NCBI GenBank assembly: GCA_963556695.1
Contig: CAUWAG010000012.1
Span: forward strand, 1,240,001-1,304,000
Source: Anthostomella pinea
Lineage: Eukaryota; Ascomycota; Sordariomycetes; Xylariales; Xylariaceae
Direction of reading: 5' to 3'
DNA: 64,000 nt
Translations under genes and position numbers: made by a program
In this document: one piece after another, positions 19,891 through 29,788 of the stretch
Position numbering within the stretch: the first letter of the stretch is position 1
Layout of the letters: each line of letters opens with the position of its first letter
The notes under the pieces: model-generated
What the model was told of the DNA's origin: nothing
The model's input: the letters and a program-made list of their open reading frames with translations, nothing else
Databases searched by the model: none

Positions 19891-20287
19891 CGGATTAAAG
19901 GTAAGCCCATAGGGCACCTTTCTAGGTAGACAACAGAACCTAGTTGTTCCGTCCCGATCTAGCCTTCTCTGGCACAAAACTGCCACGGTCGCACAAGAAT
20001 ATTCCAGAGAGACAGAATACAGAGACACACTTCACTCTGACAATTGGCTTAAATCTAACACTAATCTGCTAATCTGCTATGTTTAATCTTCTGAGATATG
20101 CGTGCTATAGCCGTAGGCCTCACATTGATTTTCAACCCTGGAAGATAGCCCGTGGAAGCTGAACTCCGGGATAACCTCCAGCTGTATCTTGCTTTCCTTC
20201 TCTTCCTTTCCTCTCTAGTCTTGATATTCTCGTCAATAGAGTAATAGCTGCTTGCTGCCGGCTATGTTGCAGGTCCTCAGTACGCTC

Positions 20288-20481
20288 GCCGTGCCAAATA
20301 TTCAACACATGACGTAGCAGAATTACGCCCTGACTGTACGTTTCGCGATTGACCCGGTTACTACGAAGAGACAATAGAAATAAGGGTGAAAAGAAAAGAG
20401 TAACAGAGGAAGGCAGATTTAAGGGGGCTCGACATGACCAATCACTCCACAGAGATACGAAAAGAGTATATTAAGAGGAGT
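20288..20481 (+). repeat. Duplicated segment copy 2, outer part
   Basis: Homologous to the minus strand of 15790-16137. Continuity with foldback copy 2 is broken by the solo LTR at 20482-20991; the ends AGGAG and GTCAACG rejoin when that insertion is removed. Confidence 0.65.
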
Positions 20482-20991
20482 GTGACGAGCCGTCTAACCT
20501 ATAAGGCTAAAGGGTTCTATAGGGTTTATGTTCTGAGGTAAGTCAACACAAAGGACGATAGAGGCTTCTGTCAACTAGAAGACACTCAGATGCTGGGGCT
20601 TGGTCTGAACTAGGTTCACTGCGTAGTCGAGTCGTCAGGAGATTTCTCCCACCTTAGTGTTGGCTAAGATGCTTAGATTGATCACTGAGGTAGAGACTGT
20701 CTATCTGTGCTAGCTAGGAAATGTCCATCCTTATATATCCAATCTCTCCCTCACTGATGAGGTGGATATCTGGGGTAGCTGGCTATCCCAACGATCCTGG
20801 ATATCGTGGGTAGCTGGCTATCCCAGCGATCCTGGATATCATGGATAGCTGGCTATCCCAGCTATCCTCTGGTCACGTGACCCGTGGCGCAGTATCATTC
20901 TTCCGTGCGTCGTGTCATCGTTCATTTTCTGCCAATGAATCCTGGCCTGCTGCGGGCCTCCTCCCCTGTATGTTCTTGTTGGTTCGTAACA
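20482..20991. mobile_element. Solo LTR with 5-bp target duplication
   Basis: A 510-bp unit from TGTGACGAGCC to GGTTCGTAACA: TG...CA ends with imperfect inverted termini (TGTGACGA against TGTTACGA). It is flanked by AGGAG at 20477-20481 and 20992-20996, the 5-bp duplication made by Ty3/gypsy and copia integrases. No internal retrotransposon sequence remains, so it is a solo LTR left by recombination. Inside, at about 20763-20866, three copies of a roughly 33-bp unit ('gatcctggatatc' plus 'gtagctggctatccca') each hold a small palindrome. Confidence 0.9.
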
Positions 20992-21004
20992 AGGAGGTCA
21001 ACGT

Positions 21005-22045
21005 CTATGAATACGTATTAGGTGTACTGTTATACAAGCGGTGTGATATCGGGCAGGCGGTGTCGCATCGGGCAGGCGGTGTCGCATCAGAAAAGCGGTA
21101 CCGCGTCAGGCAAAGGGTGCTGCATCGGGCAGGCGGTGCTACACCGGGCAGGCGGTATCGGGTAGGCGAGGGGTACCAACCAACTCGGCTGATGGCAAAG
21201 GAAATGGGCAGGCGGTGAGTGACATGTCCTATTATGGATGTCTGGAAAGACATCATGACCAGGAAATCGACCATGCGCGAGAATTGGATTATACTCTAGA
21301 ACTGGATCACGGGCAGGAAGTGAAATCTACTCAATACAGAGACAGTAGTCCTCGGTATATACGGACTTCCTGGTTCCAAAAAGACCTTTCTTCTGAACCA
21401 GCTCAAACAAGAAACTGAGAGAAGAAAAATTAAAGCAATATCAGAACTCCGACATTATTGACGCCAGGAAGTCTCGCGGTCTTGCATAGCCGTCTCTCTG
21501 TTCTCCCTCAGTGTTTCTTGTGAATTAAATCACGAGGAAGAAGTAGACCATGGCGTAGAAACTGCATCACGGGTAGGAACTAGATCACGGGCAGAGACTG
21601 GGCCACGGGCAGGAACTGGGCCACGGGCAGGAAGAAGCAGTAGATGGGTGTCCAGCGTTGTAATCAAATACGGACATGAAATAAGGGTTGCCGGGCTTCA
21701 CGTAGAATGCCCACGTATGGACATGAAAGATCCAAAGTTGGCGCTGTGGCCATAGAAAACAAAATCGAGATTATATTCAGGACTGGACACCTATCCACTG
21801 CCTCTTGCTGTCCGTGGTCCAGGATCCAGTTCCTGCCCATGATCCATTTCCTGACTATAATCCCATTCCTGCTGATATAGTCTTTCAAGACATCCAAAAG
21901 AGAAGATATCCCTCACCGCCTGCCGGTTTCCCTTACCGTCAGCTGACTTGGTACCCCTCGCCTACCCGATTCCGATACCGCCTTCCCGATGCGACACCGC
22001 TTTCCCGATGCGGCACCGCCTGATCAATAAGTCACCGACTTGTCC
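21005..22045. repeat. Foldback-like repeat, copy 2 (both arms)
   Basis: Left arm from 'gtattaggtgtactgttatac' through units like 'gggcaggcggtgtcgcatc' (21040-21200) and 'tggatcacgggcagg', continuing at 21536-21655 after a 215-bp interruption. The centre 21656-21782 is the reverse complement of the copy 1 centre. Right arm 21783-22045 runs 'tggacacctatccactgc' to 'aataagtcaccgacttgtcc'. No coding capacity is seen. Confidence 0.7.
21321..21535. mobile_element. 215-bp insertion in foldback arm
   Basis: GGAAG occurs directly before (21316-21320) and directly after (21536-21540) a stretch absent from the matching arm of copy 1, where 'gggcaggaagaag' is continuous. A 5-bp duplication suggests a mobile insertion. 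It starts TGAAATCTAC and has an internal inverted pair GACTTCCTGG/CCAGGAAGTC, but does not end in CA, so its class is open. Confidence 0.4.
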
Positions 22046-22099
22046 AATCTAACGCCATAAATATACTATTCATTAGGGGATTCGTACTTCATATTGTAG

Positions 22100-22960
22100 C
22101 CTTAGAATGAGTCTTTAATAAATGGAATTATTATATAACGAGAGCTAGTAGGACCTTTCTAACGTGTTCCTTATACTATGAGAGGTTCTTCGAGTAGATG
22201 AGGAGGGAGGATGTCGTCTAGGTACGCGGATGCAACTTCATCGGAAGAACTATATAGGGTGTCATTTATGTAATGCTGGAAGCTTAAAGGAGCGTTATAG
22301 TCCGAAGGGTGTCACCAGGGACTTATAGAGACTAAATCTCATCGTGGATGCCGTTTTCCACTCATGCCCTTTCAACACAAGGATCCTGTTGAATGCCGCC
22401 ATCACGTCAAGCTTTATGAAGACTCGTAACGCGCAGAGGGCGTCAAGGGTTTCTCTAATTAGCGGCAGAGGGTAGTGGTTCTTGCTTGTCATATTGTTGA
22501 AGCCCCTGTAGTCCACACTCGGATGCGACCACTAGGCTTATGTGCTAGCAGGAGTGGTGCAGCTGACCTTGACCGTCATGGTCGGATCGTCATGTTCGGA
22601 TGAACCTTTTCAGCAAATTGTCGTCCAGGTATTTCTTCATCAGTTCTGATTGTGACATCGGTCGTGTTTCGAGTTTGGTACCGTTTTGCCGGGTTCAATG
22701 TCGATTTTGTGGTCATATGTGCGGTGTTAGGGTAGTTTCGTGGCTTCCGAGGGCGGGAAGACGTCGATGATATCGTGGTATTCGGGAGGCAACCTTGCTT
22801 TGATATCTTGAACAGTGACAGGCTCTTTATTCCCCAGGTATTTCTCGACGGTATCCCCCGTGACTTTATTTCAGAAGGGCCTGTTGTACAAATCATCAAA
22901 GAACTCGTAATACCTGACGTCCACTTGTGCCTTGTGCCCGTCTTTGTGTCCCTCCGCTAT
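22100..22960 (-). mobile_element. Ty3/gypsy pol fragment, degenerate
   Basis: Read right to left. Near 22790-22680: EYHDIIDVFPPSEATKLP and YDHKIDIEPGKT, the segment before the RT. Then 22516-22295: DYRGFNNMTSKNHYPLPLIR, FIKLDVMAAFNRI with motif-A Asp kept, and LYKSLVTPFGL. After a frameshift: QHYINDTLYSSSDEVASAYL and the catalytic YLDDIL near 22210. Several stops and shifts follow. It is a different lineage from the 9.6-kb gypsy fragment. No LTRs, RNase H or integrase are seen. Confidence 0.85.
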
Positions 22961-23309
22961 CAGTTTCTTAATTTAGCGTTTGTTCGGTGATCGAGACGAA
23001 TTCGAGGTCAGGTAGGTCTGCGTAGCGTCCGAGATGATAGGGAGTCTGAAACAACGACCCCAAGCATACTATGAGCACCGAACATGCGAATGAAAGCCTG
23101 TCAAGCCAGTATCTCGTTAGAAATAAACTTTGAAGACTAGCAATGGGGTGATTAGCTACGGATTTCCTGGCACCAGCCGCCGCGTGCCTCTCGGGAGCCA
23201 GGTCTCTCGTGGGAAACAGTCGCTTCTTTGTCCAGCCTAACACCCTTGAGATCTTAGAAGTCGACCGACCTCTGGCCATCACCGTAAAGACCAAGCATAG
23301 CCGTGGTAA

Positions 23310-23800
23310 CGATCCAAATCCGCGCCGATACCCCAAATCGCATGCCAGTCACGCGTTTCCCCTGGCGGAACTATGTCAAGGGTAAGGTACAAAAAGCTGG
23401 CAGTACCGTCTTGGTGGCTGAGGTGGGGTCTCTGAGCCTGGAGTTCACCAAGTTGTCTCAGCTAACAGGCGATATGCAATATTATGATGCTATACAACGC
23501 ATATATGACGATTTGGAACAAGGCCAGGGCATGGGTCTCCTTCCTGGAATGTGGCCAGTCGTGGTCGATGCCTCCAAGACCCCTATGGCCTACAAGGGCG
23601 ACTCGTTCAGTCTCGGCGGCATGAGCGACAGTGTTTACGAGTACCTGGGAACGCAATAGCTGCTTCTTGGGGGTGCCTCAGAGCAGCCAAGGAAAATGTA
23701 CGAGGGCTTCATTGCCGTTGCCAAGGAGCATCTTCTACGCCGTGCATTGAATCCTGACAACTTGCCTCTGCTTTTCTTTGGGGATGTGCGTGTCGCAAAG
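23310..23800 (+). pseudogene. GH47 alpha-1,2-mannosidase fragment
   Basis: From DTPNRMPVTRFPWRNYV on, the frame matches glycoside hydrolase family 47 (class I alpha-mannosidase, which trims Man from N-glycans in ER/Golgi or is secreted): VLVAEVGSLSLEFTKLSQLT, GDMQYYDAIQRIYDDLEQ, LPGMWPVVVDASK, SFSLGGMSDSVYEYLGTQ, a TAG at 23657-23659 where Tyr is usual, then LLLGGASEQPRKMYEGFI and LPLLFFGDVRV. Both ends of the roughly 500-600 residue enzyme are missing. Downstream the sequence runs into the repeat flank shared with 13.1 kb. A single stop but otherwise clean sequence implies fairly recent capture or truncation. Confidence 0.8.
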
Positions 23801-23974
23801 CCACCTGCTGAGGGGCCTTCGATCATCACGTCGCCCCGAGCCCAACAGGGCATTTGGGGCCTAAGAATGTGGCTCCAGTGGATTGTGAGGGCGCCAACGA
23901 AAATACCCTCGCATGCCCCCCTCCACCCAACTTGGAATTGCGATGGCTTCCGGCATTCAACAGCACTGCTACAT

Positions 23975-24400
23975 CCTTCTTGGGGAGGCTCCTATGCCAC
24001 GCCATAAAGGCCTTGGCTGCTTCTGGCTTTGAAAGTCAGCGCATGGGGTCTTAAAGCCTGCCGGGTATTTCGGAGTATGTATTAGGGAACCACATTAAGC
24101 AGGCGGTGTGATATCGAGCAGGTGGTGTCGCATCGAGCAGGCGGTGTCGCATCGGAAAAGCGGTACCGCGTCAAGCAGGCAGTGCTACATCGGGCAGGCG
24201 GTATCAGAATCGTGTAGGCGAGGGGTACCAATTCAGCTGACGGTAAGGGGATGGACAGGCGGTGAGGGAATTAGATCACAAGCGGGATCAAAACGTATTG
24301 ACACCGTCTACCTCATCCGGCTTACAATAAAACACTGCCTACTCAATCAAGCACCGCCTGCTCTATGTGGCGACCCTACTCCAGGGATTGAAAATCGCCT
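23975..24400 (+). repeat. Foldback-family arm, copy 4, with shared flank
   Basis: 23975-24070 (for example 'ctgcttctggctttgaaag', 'gcctgccgggtatttcgg') matches 13100-13195. Then an arm of 'gcaggcggtgtcgcatcg' units follows to 'gacaggcggtgaggg' (24270) and a short inverted stretch 'aagcaccgcctgctctatg' near 24345. The inner arm and centre are absent. No gene is seen from 24400 to 24685. Confidence 0.6.
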
Positions 24401-24685
24401 ACCGAAACTAGTATATTTTTCTTGGCGCAAGACCTGATTCCGCTCGTCGCATTTCACAATTTACGATCGGCTTTGATCACCTTTTCCTTATTAGCTTAGA
24501 TTATTGTTAGATACAAGCGAGTTCAGATCATTTAGGTTGACAAGTGTCTTGTCTTGTTCTTCTTCTGCTCTCTTTCTTCAGCGTGCAGAGACTGATGATC
24601 TATCTTCTGGGTGGGTCAGATGCCCTGTGCGTTTCTGCCCCACTGGGGATATTCCGGTGTCTATTTCCGGCTCCCATTTAACAAT

Positions 24686-24870
24686 TTTAGTTTAGTTTAG
24701 TTTATTTAACGCCGTAGGGGCTCTAGGCTCCAGATCCTTGTGGACATTTGGCGTGCAGGTGACTATCTCAGGGGCTAACATACAAGCCTTACTGTACGGG
24801 AAGCAGGGCATGACTCCCTATTTCCCGTGATAACCTGCAAATCGAACCTCGAGGGCACACATGTTATTCC
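24686..24870 (-). mobile_element. Internally deleted mini-LINE
   Basis: The minus strand from 24870 to 24736 equals the first 135 bases of the full LINE (29087 to 28953) with few changes. It then jumps to 'cctacggcgttaaat', a LINE 3' end, followed by an (AAACT)n tail at about 24704-24686. It thus has a 5' UTR start and a 3' end but no coding part, and could be a non-autonomous derivative. Confidence 0.65.
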
Positions 24871-25443
24871 GTCAGTTTCCGTTGGCCCCGTCATTTGGGC
24901 TCGTGCTCTGTGATATCTGGTTCATAGTCGGTCGTCCGAATAGCGTCGAAGAACTCCTCTCGCTTTGACAGTTAATGCCTTGCGTCTAAAAGGCTATAAG
25001 CCGGTAGAAAAAGAAAATATAAAGAAAGATAATAAAAGTAGTAGAGATATGTGGTAACAGGCGTAATTACACCTGGTGGTCGATAAATTGATATTTTGTA
25101 ACCCTGGGACAGACTTTCGTGTAGAATTCTGTCCATTTGCAGAAATCTGCGAATTCCTTTGGGTGCGTTATCAGCCATTTCTAATAGGCTCTCCCTTCTG
25201 GTTCGGGTTCTCCATTGTGTCCCAGTTTCTTCGTGGCCACCTAGACCGTTTTGTGAGGGCTCTGTTACAAAAAGCAAAGTGGGCTCGCGTTTTGATTCTC
25301 CCGCAAGAGCAGTTGTAGTGTTCTTCGTGCTTGAACCTCCTGTGGTACCAGGTAAAGTCTCCATGGCCAGTTCTAGATGCGATAAGCCTGTGGAGCGTTG
25401 GCCTGTCGAGCTTGAGCTCTTCTGGGCACTTGAGTATAGTTTT

Positions 25444-25965
25444 CTAAAGGCCGAGACTTTTGTATTTGTTGGTGATGTTCTCATCCCACCATTGCTGGTG
25501 TTCTCTTTGAATCCTTTCATTTAAAAGGCCTAAGACGCCCGCAAGCGTAGGTTTGGCCCCAATAGGGATTGGCAGGATAGTCCCTTCTTTTGCCTTTACG
25601 TCGGCCTCTTCGTTGCCTTGGATGTCCATGTGTCCTGGCACCCACCGGACCTGTACGTCGGCATACTCGTCTGAAATTTCGTGAAATTGAAGGAAAGCCT
25701 CTTGGGAGCTCCGAGCTGGTTCTCCCTGCAGTCCAGTGATCACTGCTGTATTATCCAGGCACACGTGGATGGGAGCGCCACTGCTGAGCCTCAGGGCCCG
25801 CTTGAGTGCGTGCCTGGCCCCTTCGGCCTCACCGTCAAAGACCTCTGCTGGGTGGCCCAGTCTGTCACAGCCCGAGGCTATGTTTGTCTGGCCTCTGTAG
25901 ATCACGTATCCGTAGCCCACCGCCCCCTCCAGGGATTTCGAGCCATCAGAATAGGCGACTACGTG
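25444..25965 (-). pseudogene. LINE RNase H domain, main copy
   Basis: Minus-strand frame GYGYVIYRGQTNIASGCDRL then EVFDGEAEGARHALKRAL, VCLDNTAVITGL (catalytic Asp), QVRWVPGHMDIQGNEEADVK and the helical LLNERIQREHQQWWDENI. Its start AYSDGSKSLEGAV at about 25960 carries the first Asp. All three acidic positions look intact. A frameshift follows at about 25444, before the CCHC region. Confidence 0.8.
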
Positions 25966-26544
25966 TGAAGGTAGTAGTGATTTCAGCTAGTCTGTGAAGA
26001 CTTTGGCTTCTTCAGTTTTACTTCTTGTTATAACAGCTTTGTCAGTGTTCGTTGCATACCTTGGTTCCGTTAGGATTGGTCTTAGGAAATCTGGTGTGAG
26101 TTCATACGTCCTCTGGAGCCGTGTCCTTGCGGTTGTCCTGACCAGACCCCTCAGGCCTCTGGTCACGGTAGGGTTCCGGGCTGTAACACATCGGACTAGC
26201 GGATGCATGTTATCCATGGCTTTGATTCTCAGGCTGAACCGCATCCGGATCTTGCTAAGTATGGTTTGTACTGTTGGTAGGCCTGATTCTTTGAAGAGTA
26301 CCTTTTTTGGTGTGGTTCTCCAGACCGGGAGAATCCCTCTGATAGCCTCTGTAAGAACTCTTTCGAGGTCGTCCGAGTGGCCGTTCTGGCGGGTGCTCAT
26401 GTCGCGGGCCTGACCGTTTCCTGCTCTCTTGTAGTCCCCAGCCCCCCAGACCTCTGCCCCATAGGTCATGGTAGGAATCACGCATGCAGTTACCGCCTTA
26501 CGGAGGACTGCTGCTGGGGGCCCTCTAGCAGTGTTTGCAAGACT

Positions 26545-28089
26545 TCAAATATGTCTGGCTATAATGAGGCCCTTGGCTGCCCGTCTTTTGACATGCTCCT
26601 GGAACTTCAGGGAACTGTCGAAGAAAATCCCCAGCCAGCGGACCACCGCCCCTTTCACTGGCTGCGCTGGTTTGATATTGAAGCCTCCGGGGGTGGTTAT
26701 TTCTGGTGTGAGAGGTCTCCTCCCAGTATCAAAGTAGATGGCTTCAGCCTTGGAGTCTTTAAAGGTGACCTTGTTCTCTAGGCCCCAGCGTAGAATATCG
26801 TCTACCATGCTAGCTGCCTTGGCTGCTAGCTTAGTAATGGTTTTGCCCGTTATTCAGATGCCTACGTTGTCTGCATATCCGAATCTGTTATGCTTATCCT
26901 CTAAGAAGATATCTGCAATATACAGCAGGAAGAGGATCGGGGAAGCTGGTGATCCTTGTGGGAGCCCACAGCTCAGTCCGAATACCTTAGTAGTAACGCC
27001 TTCCAGTCTAATCCGAGCAGTTCTGTCCGATAAGAAGGAATCTACCCATTTTACAAGGGCTGGTGCCCAGCCCTGCTGGCGGAGCCTGAGGATCAATCTC
27101 CGGCGAAGTACTGCATCAAACACCCCTTGTACATCCAGGGTGACAAGAAGGGCTTTTTGCCCGGATTCCAGGGCTAACTCGATGTCGTGTGTGACTGCTG
27201 CAGTAAGGTCGACCGCAGAGCGCTTAGGGAGGGCCCCGATTTGGTTTGGGCTGATCACCCCTCTTAGTAGGGCTGTTGTTGCTATCCGTTTTGTAACTAG
27301 CCTTTTAAGGCCCTTTCCAAGGCATGATAACAGAGCAATCGGCCTGTATGATTTCGCGGTGGTATAGTCCTTTTTCCCCGGCTTCTTGAGCATGACTACC
27401 TCTACTGACTTGAAAGGGGTGGGATGGTGCCCTGTTCTAAGGCAGGCTTGAAATATAAGCCGAATCGGCTCTGCTAGGTGGACCCATGCCGCTTTGAGGA
27501 GCCGTGTTGAGAGAGAGTCTATTCCGGGGGCTGTATTTTCCGTGAGAATGATTTCAGCAAGTTCGGTTGGCGATATTGTAGAGTCCCATTCCAATGCAGC
27601 GCGGGGGGCGATAGGAATCTCTAACGGGTCGTGTGCGAAATCGTCTTCGGCCGAGTGCCTGTCTAGTAAGGCCGTCTTGAGGGCATATGCCTTTTCGGTA
27701 GTGTCCTCTACTATCAAGTTGCCTAGTGGTGGTGATTTTATGTCCGGACCTAGCTTATGCCAGTTGATTATCTTGAAGAGGTCTGAGTCTTTCTGTATGC
27801 CTTTGATACGGGCTTTCCAGTATTCTCTTTTTGTCTGTCGTACTACCGCCCGATACGCGCGTTTCTCTTCCGTAGGGGTGTTTATTCCGAATTGCTTCGT
27901 TGCCAGCTTGTATGTCCTTTTTGCTTTCCTGCACTCATCGTTCCACCAAGGAGCGTTTCGTCTCTTGCTGCTTGGCTTGTTGCTAACGGTTTCGAGGGCC
28001 AGTGTGATGAGGTTTATAATAGCAGAGGTAGCTTTGTCGAGTTCTTCTGTTGTGAGGTTGGAGCTGAGGCTTGGTAGCGGGGTTCCCAT
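26545..28089 (-). pseudogene. LINE reverse transcriptase with YADN and Trp-to-stop
   Basis: From 28089 about 411 codons are open: RRNAPWWNDECRKAKRTYKL, the RT fingers (AKSYRPIALLSCLGKGLKRL), motif A LVTLDVQGVFDAVL, motif B GLPQGSPASPILFLLY, and motif C FGYADN, where the second catalytic Asp is Asn (AAC for GAC). Two codons on, Trp is replaced by TGA (ending at 26854), and the same frame then continues ITGKTITKLAAKAASMVDDI to about 26545. Both lesions are G-to-A on the sense strand. The protein cannot be an active polymerase. Confidence 0.85.
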
Positions 28090-28840
28090 ACGTTTTATCT
28101 CACAAACTCTGGTAGTTTGTCATCTGGTACTGTGTATCTCTGTTGAGCCACTTTTTGTCTCCCTTTGGATGGGATCGTGATTTGTAATGGCCAGTGGTCT
28201 GCGGCTGCGTGTATAGTGAGCTGTAGCGGCATTTCCCATCTACCTTGACCCACGGTTCTTGAATCAGGACCACGTCTATGTCCGCCTCGCAACAATTCTG
28301 CAGGAGAGCCGCGTGTGATTCGTGCATCTTCTGAACGTTTCCTTGAGCAATCCTGAAAGGACTGATCCTCTGTGTGCGGTGCCCCTGACCGCCTTGTCCC
28401 TGGTTAGGGACCCGGGGGAGCCTAGTCCCGGAGGTCTGAGTGGCACTCGAAGGCTGAGCTGACATTATTACCAGTATAATCGACTTGATTTTGCTAGCAG
28501 CGAGGTCTCCTCGCGGATCCTGTGCCCTGCTGTGATTCTTCTAGGAGAGGGGGTAGACTGGTCATCTCTGTATCCTCCTTATCTAGGTTGTCGGCTTCCT
28601 CTGGCCCCTCCTCTGCCGTGGATTCACCGTCTGTGAGGTTGATTTTGGGTGTACTCACACTTGCCATTATGATGCTGTCCATGGCACGGGTGTTGGGGCT
28701 GGGTGTTGTTTCTTCCTGAGAGGGTGCCGCCAGTACTGGGGCTAGGTTTTGAGGAGCTGGTGGGTTCCTTATAGCGTTTACCTCGTTGTAGAGCTTTAGA
28801 CATGTCTTCCTAAGCTTCTTCCTTTCCTGGTTCGAGGGTT

Positions 28841-28932
28841 GTTGTTGTTGTTGTTGTAGCATTTAACGCTGGGGGGACTGTAACAAGTGCAAACGCACAG
28901 ATGATTTTTACCAGGAAAGGTTGAGACCCGTG
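28841..28932 (-). mobile_element. 92-bp 5'-truncated LINE with 16-bp target duplication
   Basis: TCCTGGTTCGAGGGTT occurs at 28825-28840 and again at 28933-28948. Between them the minus strand reads a LINE 3' end, 'cagtccccccagcgttaaatgcta' followed by (CAA)n, the same terminus as at 18020-18079. This is an extremely short insertion by target-primed reverse transcription into the gag region of the longer LINE. Confidence 0.88.
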
Positions 28933-29087
28933 TCCTGGTTCGAGGGTTGGACCCTTGTGGACATTTGGCGTGCAGGTGACTATCTCAGGGGCTAACATAC
29001 AAGCCTTACTGTACGGGAAGCAAGGCATGACTCCCTATTTCCCGCGACAACCTGCAAATCGAACCTCGAGGGCACACATGTTATTCC

Positions 29088-29788
29088 ATCCCCATTCAAC
29101 AATTATGGGCTGACAGTTGAAGCGCATCGAAGCAAGCTAGTTTTCTAAGGATCAAAGTATCGCCAAACGACACATAAATCCGCGTTTCTTAGCCGAAATC
29201 GACGAGGCTCTACCGCTAATAGATGTCGACAAATGTCGCCTGCAAATAGATAAATCGGGTTCCTGGTCATTATCTACAGGAGAAGGTGTGCGGGGACTCT
29301 CTCGAGGCGTTGGGTGAATTTCAAAGGCGATGTTTGGCGTTTCAAACCCCTGATGCAAGGGATGAGGGGGCGACTTGTGGAAAGGTTGAGACAGGTTATC
29401 TTGCCCGGGGGGTGGTTAAATGGGCAACATTACTGATATGCATATAGCCCACAGTCCGGTCGTTTTTAGGGGGGCCTAGATACGGTGAAGCGACTGTTTC
29501 GTTGCCTTTAACAGTCACTTCGTTCTCGAAGTTCGATGTCTCGGTGTCGTTTTGTGCCGAAGCATTCCTGCATTTTGCTATAGAAATCTACCTTAATTTC
29601 GTACATAGTTTGCCATCTTGTTTACCAGACTTCTTCTGTTAAAAATATATGTTTCCGCTGCTTCGTTTCGTTTCAAATTTCTCTGTAATCCATGATCACT
29701 TTGCTGCTGTTTGTTTACCCAGACACCGCCTACTTGGCACTGAGCCAGTCACCGCTTGATACGTGCGGCGCCCTCTGACGGTTCTGCA
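29088..29788. other. Intergenic, repeat edge
   Basis: The minus-strand stretch 29358-29152 reads GFETPNIAFEIHPTPRESPR and a Ser/Arg-rich tail, but lacks an ATG and a recognisable domain. Isolated 'caccgcctacttggc' phrases near 29725 and 'acaccgcctaacc' near 29805 resemble the foldback subrepeat. No other feature. Confidence 0.3.

Larger units (their letters stand above)
24975..29087 (-). mobile_element. Tad-like LINE (family 2), longest copy, internally deleted
   Basis: 5' end at 29087 (GGAATAACATGTGTGCCC), shared with the mini-LINE. Order on the minus strand: 5' UTR; a gag-like start (28824-28494: NQERKKLRKTCLKLYNEVNA, then acidic); a 5' piece of an apurinic-type endonuclease (RIAQGNVQKMHESHAALLQN, IDVVLIQEPWV); the RT; the thumb; RNase H (AYSDGSKSLEGAVGYGYVIY, WVPGHMDIQGNEEADVKAKE); and the zinc motif CSCGRIKTRAHFAFC near 25300-25260. 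The endonuclease stops after about 70 residues and joins directly to the pre-RT linker, so the catalytic GDFN and SDH parts and the gag zinc knuckles are gone. No clear tail at the 3' end. It is interrupted by a 92-bp LINE insertion at 28841-28932. Confidence 0.88.

Noticed and set aside
20288..20481. Outer part of the duplicated segment as part of the LTR element
   Set aside because: The AGGAG duplication places the LTR border at 20482; the outer part also occurs at 15.8-16.1 kb without the LTR.
24972..25520. 182-codon minus-strand open frame, Ser/Thr-rich
   Set aside because: The same bases in another frame encode the LINE C-terminus (HGDFTWYHRRFKHEEHYNC and the zinc motif), so this frame is a shadow.
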